Origin: Prevotellaceae bacterium
GTDB lineage: Bacteria > Bacteroidota > Bacteroidia > Bacteroidales > Bacteroidaceae
Length of the DNA: 7,392 bases
Direction: 5' to 3'
Assembly (NCBI GenBank): GCA_031262265.1
Contig: JAISIB010000117.1
Coordinates: forward strand, 1-7,392
The position numbers were made by a program, and so were the translations under genes. The notes below the pieces were generated by a model that saw only the letters and a program-made list of their open reading frames with translations, did no database searches and was not told where the DNA came from. Shown piece by piece: positions 1 through 6,546 of this stretch; position 1 is the stretch's first letter, and each line of letters starts with the position of its first letter.

Positions 1-1
1 C

Positions 2-670
2 AACAACGGGAATGATGCGTGGAAAATCGTGCAGGAAAAGAAAATAGATTTAGTGATTAGCGACGTAATGATGCCCGGCATAGACGGCATTGAGCTTTGT
101 AAGAAAATTAAAAGTGACAAGGCATACGCACACATCCCCGTTATCATCATAACGGCCAAAGTTACGCTCGAAGATAAACGAATCGGATTGGAGGCCGGCG
201 TTGACGATTATATAGAGAAGCCGTTTAGCATCGAATTGCTGCGCCTAAAAATGCAACAGCTAATAGCTATCAAAGAGAAAATGCTCCAAAAGGGCATCCC
301 CTTGACCGCGACGGAGATTACGTCCATGGATGAAAAGCTTATCCAGCGTTCCATAGCGTTCATCGAGCAACATATAGATAAACAAGACTTATCGGTGGAA
401 GCATTGGCGCAAGAGGTAGGCATGAGCCGCACCAACTATTACAAGCGCGTACTGGCCGTTACGGGTAAGACGCCGTCCGAGCTGATCCGATCAGTCAGAC
501 TACAACACGCCTCCATGTTGATAAGTAAAGGACAATTGCGCGTCAGCGAAGTAGCGTTGATGGTCGGTTACAACGACATACGCCTATTCCGCAAATACTT
601 CCACGAAGAATTCGGCGTGTATCCGTCCGCGATGAAACCGGAGAAGGAAATCTATAAACCTAAGAAATGA
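2..670 (+). CDS. Hybrid two-component (HTCS)-type regulator, C-terminal part: receiver plus AraC-family DNA-binding domain (5' truncated by window)
   Basis: The frame is open from base 2, so the GTG at 29 is an internal valine codon, not a start; the gene begins upstream of the window. The first visible part is the second half of a response-regulator receiver. The phospho-acceptor Asp is codon 62-64, in the motif DLVISDVMMPG. The switch Thr follows in IIITAK, and the conserved Lys lies in the YIEKPF motif near 210-225. A linker leads into an AraC-type double helix-turn-helix (about 335-645), with the typical ending GYNDIRLFRKYFHEEFGVYPS. This order, C-terminal to a sensor kinase, is the rule in Bacteroidota HTCS proteins that control polysaccharide-utilisation genes. 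A stand-alone response regulator with an AraC output is the alternative, because the kinase part is not visible. The GH74 gene starts 42 bp downstream and is a plausible target. Confidence 0.9.
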   Translation, partial: NNGNDAWKIVQEKKIDLVISDVMMPGIDGIELCKKIKSDKAYAHIPVIIITAKVTLEDKRIGLEAGVDDYIEKPFSIELLRLKMQQLIAIKEKMLQKGIPLTATEITSMDEKLIQRSIAFIEQHIDKQDLSVEALAQEVGMSRTNYYKRVLAVTGKTPSELIRSVRLQHASMLISKGQLRVSEVALMVGYNDIRLFRKYFHEEFGVYPSAMKPEKEIYKPKK

Positions 671-712
671 ATTTAGAACACAAACTAATATATAATTTTT
701 AAGTACGTACCG

Positions 713-2998
713 ATGAAAACAGTAGACCGATTGATTTTATGCTTGTTGTTTGTTTCAACAACAGCTATGGCACAGACGGGCGGCCGAATGGCGGCTCTCG
801 AAAGCGTTCCCTCTCAACCATATGAGTGGAAGAGCGTTCAAATTGTAGGCGGCGGATTCGTCGACGGTATTGTATTCCATCCGAATGCAAAAGACGTTCG
901 ATATTGCCGTACGGACATGGGTGGTGCATACCGATGGGATGCTACGGCAAAACGCTGGGTAGCTATGCTCGATTGGATCAGCTATGACGACAATAATCTG
1001 GTGGGTGTTGAAAGCATCGCCGTCGATCCGAACGACCCGAACACCGTCTATCTATCGTGCGGCACTTATACGCGCTCACCGAACGGTGCTATCATGATTT
1101 CCAACGATGGCGGTCGCAGTTTCAAGCGCGTAGACATGCCATTCACAATGGGAGGCAACGAGAACGGGCGCGGTAACGGCGAACGGATGATGGTTGACCC
1201 CAACAACAGCAACGTGATTTATATAGGCACCCGATTAGACGGACTATGGCGCAGTACGGACAAGGGAATATCGTGGGAAAAAGTCACTTCTTTCCCCGAC
1301 GTCACCGAACGTTTCGACACGAGCGACCGACGCGCTATGATGAATCGCGGCTGCGGCGTTGTCACCGTCGTGTTCGACCCGACCAGCGGAACATCCGGAC
1401 AAGGTAGCCAAACTATCTACGTGGCCGTGTCCTTAATGAACCAAGAGAACATGTTTGTCAGCCGTGACGGCGGCAAAACATGGTCGACCGTAGCCGGACA
1501 CCCGCAAGCTTATCGCCCGACGCACGCCATACTGTCCTCCGAGGGGATTCTGTATGTAACCTACGGCACCAATCCCGGTCCGAACCGTATGGAAAACGGC
1601 GGCGTGTGGAAATATGATACAAAGAGCGGGAAGTGGACGGAAATATCACCAGTCAAGCCTAATCCCGAAGCAGACGAACGTTTCGGATACGCAGCGGTGT
1701 CTGTCGACAAGAACGATCCTAAACACATTATCGTCAGCACGTTCAACAGACCGCTGCAAGGTAAGCATACCGAAGACGACATCTTTCACTCCACCGACGG
1801 AGGAAAAACATGGAAAGGTATCTTTGCCGGCAAGACGGAAATGGATTATACCAACGCACCCTACGTACAGTTCACGCCGCTGCACTGGATGTTCGACATC
1901 GAGATTGATCCTTACGACGCGAACCACGCCATATTCACCACCGGCTATGGTGGGTGGGAAACATTTAATCTGACGGACGTAACGAAGAGAAACGGCACGG
2001 TGCGGTGGCAGATTATGAGTACTGGCATCGAAGAGACTGTTCCGCTGGCGTTTTATAGTCCGAAGCGCGGGGCGCAACAATTGCATACCGCCATCGGCGA
2101 CTACGGCAGCTTCACGCATATAGATTTGGATAAGCCCGTTCCTACCGGAAGCGACGCCAATCCGTATTTTGCCAATACAACAAGTATCGCCGGCGCGGAC
2201 GATGTTCAGGGATTGGTAGTACGTGTCGGCACCGTCTCCGCCCATCATCCGGAAGGCAAACCGCTTGCTTGGTCGGAAGACGGCGGAGCCAGTTGGAAGA
2301 TGCCCGCCGTCATACCCGGCGAACGTTCGTCCAACGGATATATCTGCGTCTCCCCCAACGGACAGACATGGATTTGGTCACCGTCCCGCAATCCGGTATT
2401 CCGAACCACCGATAAAGGAAACTCATGGACGGAAGTAAAGGGACTACCTAACGGGATTCAGGTGATTGCCGACAAAGTAAATACTTCGCGCTTCTACGCG
2501 ATAGACGTACCGACAGGCGTCTTCTACGAAAGCAAGGACGGCGGCTTGACATTTGCGGCCGACACCATTCTACAACCGTTGCGCCAACCCGGCGCACGTA
2601 TGCAGACGCCACTCAATCGAGGCGACAACCGAGGCGGACAAGACCATATTTACGCCACCGACGGGCATGAGGGCGACCTTTGGATTGCTGCTTATGACGG
2701 TTTGTACCGTTATAAGGGCGGACAACTGCAAAAACAGGCTAAAGTACGGCAGATTATCGCATTCGGAATGGGCAAAGGAAAACCCGGCGTTGATTATCCT
2801 GCGCTCTACTTGGCAGGTATCATCAATGGCGTGCACGGTGTAGTCCGCTCGGACGATGCCGCTAAGACGTGGGTACGCGTCAATGATGACGACCACCACT
2901 ACGGTTTGATCTTGCAGCTGAGCGGTGACCCGAAAAAGTACGGACGTGTATATTTGGGTACACACGGACGCGGCGCGCTCTATGCCGATCCTAAGTAA
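713..2998 (+). CDS. Secreted GH74-family xyloglucanase / BNR (Asp-box) beta-propeller glycoside hydrolase
   Basis: The 761-residue protein starts with a type I signal peptide (hydrophobic residues 7-19, likely cut after AMA at 18-20). It has no lipobox Cys, so it should be periplasmic or secreted. The mature part has the GH74 hallmarks: IVGGGFVDGI (44-53), CRTDMGGAYRW (65-75), GGNENGRGNGER (147-158) and DPNNSNVIYIGTRLDGLWRS near 162-181. Asp-box motifs of the form SxDxGxTW recur at about 130, 181, 250, 360, 521, 565, 607 and 713, as expected for the two seven-bladed propellers of GH74. By analogy with characterised GH74 enzymes, the catalytic acid/base pair is probably D68 (RTDMGG) and D463 (AIGDYGSF). 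GH74 enzymes cut beta-1,4-glucan backbones, chiefly xyloglucan; endo versus exo action cannot be told here. The protein ends with GTHGRGALYADPK, without a carbohydrate-binding module or secretion domain. No SusC/SusD gene is in view. Confidence 0.92.
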   Translation: MKTVDRLILCLLFVSTTAMAQTGGRMAALESVPSQPYEWKSVQIVGGGFVDGIVFHPNAKDVRYCRTDMGGAYRWDATAKRWVAMLDWISYDDNNLVGVESIAVDPNDPNTVYLSCGTYTRSPNGAIMISNDGGRSFKRVDMPFTMGGNENGRGNGERMMVDPNNSNVIYIGTRLDGLWRSTDKGISWEKVTSFPDVTERFDTSDRRAMMNRGCGVVTVVFDPTSGTSGQGSQTIYVAVSLMNQENMFVSRDGGKTWSTVAGHPQAYRPTHAILSSEGILYVTYGTNPGPNRMENGGVWKYDTKSGKWTEISPVKPNPEADERFGYAAVSVDKNDPKHIIVSTFNRPLQGKHTEDDIFHSTDGGKTWKGIFAGKTEMDYTNAPYVQFTPLHWMFDIEIDPYDANHAIFTTGYGGWETFNLTDVTKRNGTVRWQIMSTGIEETVPLAFYSPKRGAQQLHTAIGDYGSFTHIDLDKPVPTGSDANPYFANTTSIAGADDVQGLVVRVGTVSAHHPEGKPLAWSEDGGASWKMPAVIPGERSSNGYICVSPNGQTWIWSPSRNPVFRTTDKGNSWTEVKGLPNGIQVIADKVNTSRFYAIDVPTGVFYESKDGGLTFAADTILQPLRQPGARMQTPLNRGDNRGGQDHIYATDGHEGDLWIAAYDGLYRYKGGQLQKQAKVRQIIAFGMGKGKPGVDYPALYLAGIINGVHGVVRSDDAAKTWVRVNDDDHHYGLILQLSGDPKKYGRVYLGTHGRGALYADPK

Positions 2999-3587
2999 AA
3001 CGTAAAGTCTCCACTTTCATCAGCCGCTCGCGCAGACATTCGACGCGCGAGCGGCGAATTTGGAGTTCCATCCGACAATCCGTGTCGTAGTCTTGCGACA
3101 CGATCTGCGGACTTTCCTCTTTCACGATTCGCATGACGTCGTTCATCGACTCGAACGTGAACGCAATTCCTATGCGTTCGTCCACCGTCCGCTCGACTAT
3201 TTCAGCTTCCGCGATGGCTGCCGCAGCCACGGCCTTATAAGCCGCAATCAGTCCGCTCGTCCCGAGTTTGACGCCGCCGAAATAGCGTACGACCACGACC
3301 AACACATTTGTCAGCCCCTTAGAATAGATTTGCCCGAGTATCGGTTTGCCGGCCGTCCCCGAAGGCTCGCCATCATCGTTAGCCCGATACACCGATTGAT
3401 CAGCTCCCATCGTATACGCATAACAGACGTGACGCGCATCGTAATATTTCTTTCGGAAATTATCTACGTAAGTTTTGACATTTTCAACAGAAGATATGGG
3501 AATAACAAACGACAAAAATTTGCTACGAAAGCTCGTAAATACGGCTTCTGAGGGAGCGGCGACGGTAAGAAACGTATCTTCTTGCAT
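2991..3587 (-). CDS. yigZ: YigZ / IMPACT (UPF0029) family protein
   Basis: This 198-residue protein has the two family signatures. One is RANDDGEPSGTAGKPIL (68-84). The other is the hydrophobic strand and loop NVLVVVVRYFGGVKLGTSGL (94-113). The C-terminal third matches the position of the DUF1949 domain usual in bacterial YigZ. Eukaryotic IMPACT modulates GCN2 through GCN1; the bacterial role is unsettled, with structures suggesting nucleic-acid or translation-factor binding. The length is normal for the family. It is read toward the GH74 gene; its TAG stop (2993-2991) lies inside the last codons of that gene, an 8-bp tail-to-tail overlap. An exact -7 box lies 53 bp upstream of the ATG. Family assignment is firm; function is not. 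Confidence 0.93.
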   Translation of the reverse strand: MQEDTFLTVAAPSEAVFTSFRSKFLSFVIPISSVENVKTYVDNFRKKYYDARHVCYAYTMGADQSVYRANDDGEPSGTAGKPILGQIYSKGLTNVLVVVVRYFGGVKLGTSGLIAAYKAVAAAAIAEAEIVERTVDERIGIAFTFESMNDVMRIVKEESPQIVSQDYDTDCRMELQIRRSRVECLRERLMKVETLRFT

Positions 3588-3626
3588 TTTTTCTATCTCG
3601 GAGCGTTACTTTACTTAAAATAGTCC

Positions 3627-3634
3627 TAACTTTA
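3627..3634 (+). promoter_or_regulatory. Possible -7 box for the lipoprotein-rsmG-MBL operon
   Basis: TAACTTTA matches the TAnnTTTG consensus at seven of eight positions and lies 48 bases before the ATG at 3683. The -33 element is unclear. It sits a few bases from the opposing yigZ -7 box, so the two divergent transcripts may compete for polymerase. This is a motif match plus position, nothing more. Confidence 0.35.
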
Positions 3635-3639
3635 CAGCG

Positions 3640-3647
3640 CAAAAATA
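3640..3647 (-). promoter_or_regulatory. Bacteroides-type -7 box for yigZ
   Basis: On the minus strand this reads TATTTTTG, an exact match to the Bacteroidota sigma-ABfr -7 consensus TAnnTTTG. It lies about 53 bases before the yigZ ATG, a normal distance. No good -33 TTTG is found at the usual 19-21 bp; the nearest TTG is about 24 bp away. Moderate support only. Confidence 0.45.
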
Positions 3648-3682
3648 ACACAAATTATTCATTTAACGACACAAGACGCTGT

Positions 3683-4516
3683 ATGAAGAATTACACCGCT
3701 ATGATAGGAATCCTATTGATAGGTATGACTATACTTAGTTCCTGCGATACTCAAACGGCAACGGGTGGATTCACCTTTGCCAACGTACAAACGGAACGGA
3801 CAGCGCATCTTTTTGGAGATACACTCAATCCTGCTTGTCAGATTCAAATTACTTATTCGTATATCGACGCTGCCGATGACGAGCTACTGAAAGACAAGGT
3901 CAACGCCATCATAGCTTCGTCCGTCTTCGACGAGACGTTTCCGGCTACTTCCACCGCTCAACAGATGATCGACACGTATGCAGACCGTTACGTCGACTAT
4001 TATTTGGAAAGCGTCAGTCCGATGTACGAAGAAGACAAGCAAAAAGCGACCGACGAACAGCCGATAGACGCTTGGTACAATTACTCCTACAACATACAGA
4101 GCAGCGTTTCTTCCTACGCAGGCGACCTGTTGGTCTATCAAATCTATACCGACCGTTACGAAGGCGGTGCGCACGGCATGCATCAGAACCGGTTTATCAA
4201 TTACGACCTGAAAAATCAACGGGCATTGCAGCTAAGCGATCTTTTCATAGAGAATAGCTATTCCGCACTGACGGATTTGTTGTGGAGTCAATTGGCGGCG
4301 GACAACAATGTGTCTTCGCGGCAAGCATTGGAAGACATAGGCTATGGCATCACGGGCGACCTCGTGCCGAGTGAGAACTTCTTTATCGAAAAAGACGCGA
4401 TTACCTTCGTATACAATGCCTACGAGATAGCTCCCTACTCCGTAGGGACGGTATATATCCGGTTACCTGTTGCGATGCTACGCCCCTTGCTCGCGAACAA
4501 CGCCTTTATAAAATAA
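3683..4516 (+). CDS. Lipoprotein with DUF4163/DUF3298 (RsiV-like extracellular) architecture
   Basis: This 277-residue protein starts with a lipoprotein signal: hydrophobic residues 7-18 and lipobox LSSC with Cys21, followed by Asp at +2. The mature part resembles the DUF4163 plus DUF3298 pair. Residues about 45-150 form the first part, followed by YTDRYEGGAHG (155-165), the typical start of the second. A hydrophobic stretch with VYNAYEIAPYSVG and VYIRLPVAML closes the protein. The same fold is the extracytoplasmic part of the anti-sigma factor RsiV, which binds lysozyme in Bacillus. Here there is no cytoplasmic anti-sigma segment and no sigma-factor neighbour, so a signalling role is not implied; lysozyme binding is only a possibility. 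It is first in a run with rsmG (19-bp gap) and the MBL-fold gene. Confidence 0.75.
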   Translation: MKNYTAMIGILLIGMTILSSCDTQTATGGFTFANVQTERTAHLFGDTLNPACQIQITYSYIDAADDELLKDKVNAIIASSVFDETFPATSTAQQMIDTYADRYVDYYLESVSPMYEEDKQKATDEQPIDAWYNYSYNIQSSVSSYAGDLLVYQIYTDRYEGGAHGMHQNRFINYDLKNQRALQLSDLFIENSYSALTDLLWSQLAADNNVSSRQALEDIGYGITGDLVPSENFFIEKDAITFVYNAYEIAPYSVGTVYIRLPVAMLRPLLANNAFIK

Positions 4517-4535
4517 ACGACAACTGATATAATCT

Positions 4536-5156
4536 ATGGACAGCGTCCGTACATATTTCCCCGAACTGACGGAACAACAACTTCGTCAGTTCGTTGCATT
4601 GGAAGGGTTATACACCGACTGGAACGAGAAGATCAATGTTATTTCCCGCAAAGATATCGGCAACCTCTACCAACATCACGTGCTACACTCGCTGGCGATT
4701 GCCGCGTTCATCCGTTTTCGTGCCGGCACGCAGGTGCTCGACGTAGGTACCGGCGGCGGATTTCCCGGCATCCCATTGGCTATCATGTTTCCCGACGTTT
4801 CTTTTTGTTTGGTAGACAGTATCGGGAAGAAAGTACGCGTAGCTGCCGACGTCGCGCAACAGATCGGGTTGACCAATGTAACCTGCAAACACGAACGCAT
4901 AGAAGACGAAAAAGAAACGTTCGACTTTGTTGTCAGCCGCGCCGTCATGCCGCTGGCCGATTTGATACGACTGACGCGCAAGAACCTGTCCGTCAAACAA
5001 CGCAATGCCTACCCCAACGGATGGATCTGCCTGAAAGGCGGCGAGATGGAGCACGAGATTCTGCCTTTCAAACATAAAACGGTGGTTCACGAGTTGAAAA
5101 ATGATTTTCACGAACCGTTTTTTGAAACGAAGAAGATCGTTTATGTCAGTTTGTGA
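4536..5156 (+). CDS. rsmG: 16S rRNA (guanine-N7)-methyltransferase RsmG (GidB)
   Basis: RsmG methylates N7 of G527 in the 530 loop of 16S rRNA with S-adenosylmethionine, in the cytoplasm. The 206 residues fit the family length. Visible landmarks are WNEKINVISRKD (29-40), HHVLHSL (47-53), the SAM-binding glycine loop DVGTGGGFPGIPLA (69-82), the acidic strand end VDSIGKK (93-99) and VVSRAV (132-137). These are all diagnostic. The ATG at 4536 has an A-rich leader (ACGACAACTGATATAATCT) and no Shine-Dalgarno, as usual in Bacteroidota. Loss of rsmG gives low-level streptomycin resistance in other bacteria; nothing here suggests it is broken. Confidence 0.96.
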   Translation: MDSVRTYFPELTEQQLRQFVALEGLYTDWNEKINVISRKDIGNLYQHHVLHSLAIAAFIRFRAGTQVLDVGTGGGFPGIPLAIMFPDVSFCLVDSIGKKVRVAADVAQQIGLTNVTCKHERIEDEKETFDFVVSRAVMPLADLIRLTRKNLSVKQRNAYPNGWICLKGGEMEHEILPFKHKTVVHELKNDFHEPFFETKKIVYVSL

Positions 5157-5182
5157 GTACCTTTGAACGCTAAATAGATTCA

Positions 5183-5833
5183 ATGATGAAAATCAAGCGA
5201 TTTGAATGGAATATGTTGGGTACCAACTGCTACGTACTCTGGGACGAAACGCAGGAAGCCGTCGTCATCGATGCCTCGTGCTACTACGAGGAAGAACGCA
5301 ATGCCCTGAAAAAGTTCATCGATGAGAATAAACTCATTCCCAAGCATCTGCTCAATACACACCTGCACTTCGATCATATATTCGGCAACGCGTTCGTGAA
5401 CCGCCTCTATGGGCTACTGCCAGAAGCACACGAAGCTGATGAGTTTTGGATACGGGATACGCCGCAGCACTCACGGCTATATAGCGTCAAGGGCAAAGAG
5501 TCACCCGTTCCGCTCGGTAAACATTTGCACGACGGCGACTTGATCACCTTCGGACAAACCATGTTGGAAGCCATTCACGTGCCCGGACACTCGCCCGGCA
5601 GCTTGGTCTATTACAATAAGGAGCAGGGCTGCCTGTTTGCCGGCGACGTACTCTTTCAGGGCAGCGTCGGGCGTGCCGATCTGGCCGGCGGAAATTTCGA
5701 TGAACTGATTGATAACATTTGTAGCCGCCTCTTCGTCTTGCCGGACGACACCGTAGTCTACCCGGGACATGGCGGTGCGACTACCATCGGCACCGAAAAA
5801 GCCGAGAATCCGTTCTTTCGCTACCGTACCTGA
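5183..5833 (+). CDS. Metallo-beta-lactamase-fold hydrolase, glyoxalase II-like
   Basis: This 216-residue cytoplasmic protein (no signal peptide) carries a full set of metal ligands. These are THLHFDH (59-65: H60, H62, D64, H65), H136 in PGHSPGS, D155 in FAGDVLF and H196 in YPGHG. GRADLAGG (163-170) is typical of the glyoxalase II/YcbL-type subgroup. Such enzymes hydrolyse thioesters such as S-lactoylglutathione or related substrates; the true substrate cannot be read here, and Bacteroidota generally lack glutathione. Two ATG codons lie in tandem (5183 and 5186); either could be the start. It follows rsmG by 26 bp and is probably cotranscribed. The downstream boundary marks the end of the orderly core. 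Confidence 0.9.
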   Translation: MMKIKRFEWNMLGTNCYVLWDETQEAVVIDASCYYEEERNALKKFIDENKLIPKHLLNTHLHFDHIFGNAFVNRLYGLLPEAHEADEFWIRDTPQHSRLYSVKGKESPVPLGKHLHDGDLITFGQTMLEAIHVPGHSPGSLVYYNKEQGCLFAGDVLFQGSVGRADLAGGNFDELIDNICSRLFVLPDDTVVYPGHGGATTIGTEKAENPFFRYRT

Positions 5834-5886
5834 CGCGACTTGACTCGCCGCACCACCCATTTCACAACACCCTATAAAGGGGGTAA

Positions 5887-5970
5887 ATTATCAAAGCCGC
5901 TTATCGAAATATCTCAGTCACTTATTGTAATAACTCAGTCGCTTGTTTTATTATCAAAGCCGGGTATTTT
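5887..5970 (+). repeat. Four imperfect 21-bp tandem repeats
   Basis: Units start at 5887, 5908, 5929 and 5950. Units 1 and 4 share the 13-mer ATTATCAAAGCCG (5887-5899 and 5950-5962). Units 2 and 3 share CTCAGTC(A/G)CTT (5913-5923 and 5934-5944). The common core is roughly A-TA-C--AG-C-CTTAT. Twenty-one bases is two helical turns and also seven codons. Read in the frame of a TTG-initiated ORF (5840-6091), the units give heptads ISQSLIV and ITQSLVL, flanked by LSKP heptads, that is, a repeating aliphatic/SQSL pattern. Whether this acts as DNA or peptide is not decided by the sequence. The array starts 54 bp after the MBL gene. Confidence 0.75.
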
Positions 5971-6079
5971 CAGGAGCGGCATTATCGTTCGATCGGCAAA
6001 GCGCGCGACGATGAGTAACTCGGATGTTCATTTCCGGAGGAATTATTTCATCTATGTTTCAAACACTTTTCATCCGTAT

Positions 6080-6119
6080 TATAAAAGTTGAAGTTTTGGC
6101 CTTTTCACTAACTTTTATA
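6080..6119. repeat. AT-rich inverted repeat (10-bp perfect arms)
   Basis: TATAAAAGTT (6080-6089) and AACTTTTATA (6110-6119) are perfect reverse complements around a 20-base loop. It lies 35 bp before the -7 box at 6154. There is no following T-run on the plus strand, so a plain intrinsic terminator is unlikely; an operator or a mobile-element remnant is as plausible. Confidence 0.55.
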
Positions 6120-6153
6120 TACTTTCACCAAACAAAGCATTCTGTTGAGTTGT

Positions 6154-6161
6154 TACCTTTG
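6154..6161 (+). promoter_or_regulatory. Exact Bacteroides -7 box in the intergenic region
   Basis: TACCTTTG matches TAnnTTTG exactly, with a context (TTGTTACCTTTGCCGTAG) like that of many Bacteroidota promoters. No TTTG is found at 19-21 bp; TTTC at 6123-6126 is too far at 27 bp. It would transcribe the 32-codon ORF at 6202 and the remnants beyond. Confidence 0.45.
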
Positions 6162-6201
6162 CCGTAGATATTGATCACTTAAAACGGCAAAACAAAGACA
6201 A

Positions 6202-6300
6202 ATGCTCAGTAAATTAGTCCCAAATCGCATTTCTGTATTTCGGAGGACAGATCTCTGTTTGTTAAATAATATTATCACCCACCCCCCCCTCCGAAAATAA
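6202..6300 (+). CDS. Possible 32-residue ORF downstream of the -7 box, running through a C8 tract
   Basis: An ATG at 6202, preceded by the A-rich leader AACAAAGACAA, opens a 32-codon frame (beginning MLSKLVPNRISVFRR) ending at TAA 6298-6300. It lies about 40 bases after the -7 box, where a first gene would be expected. Its last codons cross the eight-C run (6282-6289). One C fewer would join it to the open frame that carries a signal peptide at 6302-6520. I recognise no family. It may be the displaced 5' end of a broken gene or a chance frame. Confidence 0.25.
   Translation: MLSKLVPNRISVFRRTDLCLLNNIITHPPLRK
6238..6296. repeat. Nested palindromes: 9-bp outer inverted repeat with two inner palindromes
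   Basis: TTTCGGAGG (6238-6246) pairs perfectly with CCTCCGAAA (6288-6296). Between the arms lie ACAGATCTCTGT (6247-6258, 5-bp arms around TC) and the perfect palindrome ATAATATTAT (6266-6275). An eight-C run (6282-6289) merges into the right arm. On the plus strand the right arm is followed by ATAA, not a T-run. The structure overlaps the 32-codon ORF. It could be a recombination site or a mobile-element end, or an RNA structure in the leader. Confidence 0.5.
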
Positions 6301-6301
6301 A

Positions 6302-6520
6302 CGTTCATTAACAAATCCGATTCGGACGCTCTTCTTGACTGCGTCCGTCCTCTTTCTTTCCGTTTTGACTCTCTTCGCTCAATCTGGCAGGCACTCCCTC
6401 TCGGCGGATTCTCTATACCTTTCAGAGTTGACTGTCTGGCAACGCGCCTTACCTCGCTTCACGATAGGTAGCAACGTGTTGTATGGCGTCGTCACTTCAC
6501 GCCCGCCGAAGTGCGCCTGA
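6302..6520 (+). pseudogene. Remnant of a secreted or outer-membrane protein gene: signal peptide and N-terminus only, no start codon
   Basis: The frame gives RTLFLTASVLFLSVLTLFAQ (about 6323-6382), an unmistakable Sec signal peptide. About 20 residues later comes ALPRFTIGSNVLYGVV, which resembles the first beta strand of Bacteroidota outer-membrane proteins such as DUF3575 (R-F-x-I/V-x-T/S-N-x-L-Y). No ATG lies in this frame; only TTG at 6335 could start it, and that would cut into the signal peptide. From about 6490 the frame degenerates and stops at 6518-6520, where the DUF4248-like tail takes over in another frame. I read it as the 5' part of a broken gene; the family is a tentative recollection. 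Confidence 0.4.
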
Positions 6521-6546
6521 TCGCCGCCCGGCTGGGCGAGCCGTAG
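6472..6546 (+). pseudogene. 3' remnant of a DUF4248-like gene
   Basis: In frame with TAG at 6544-6546 the sequence reads RRHFTPAEVRLIAARLGEP. The pattern [FY]TPxEVxLIxxxLGEP at the very C-terminus is, as I recall it, the hallmark of small (about 70-80 residue) Bacteroidota DUF4248 proteins, common in accessory regions. The frame is closed by a stop at 6469-6471 and has no start codon, so only about the last 20 residues remain. It is locally GC-rich, unlike its surroundings. The stop runs straight into the G7 tract of the repeat module. Confidence 0.5.

Noticed and set aside
693..700. TAATTTTT as the -7 box of the GH74 gene
   Set aside because: It lies only 12 bases before the ATG, leaving almost no leader; more likely just an AT-rich ribosome-loading region.
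1646..2248. 200-codon open frame on the minus strand inside the GH74 gene
   Set aside because: It is antisense to a clearly conserved GH74 reading frame, and its translation has no recognisable motifs.
5869..5884. ACCCT-ATAA-AGGGGGT as a terminator after the MBL-fold gene
   Set aside because: Only four strong base pairs and no T-run follow.
5887..5970. CRISPR array
   Set aside because: Units are contiguous with no spacers and differ from each other; no cas gene is present.
5840..6091. 83-codon ORF covering the 21-bp repeats
   Set aside because: It starts with TTG, lacks a leader or promoter, and its only notable content is the translated repeat. Kept as part of the repeat entry, not as a gene.
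6036..6167. GGAGG at 6036-6040 followed by a 37-codon ORF from ATG 6054
   Set aside because: The 13-bp spacing is too long, Bacteroidota rarely use Shine-Dalgarno sites, and the frame crosses the AT-rich hairpin and the -7 box. No family resemblance.
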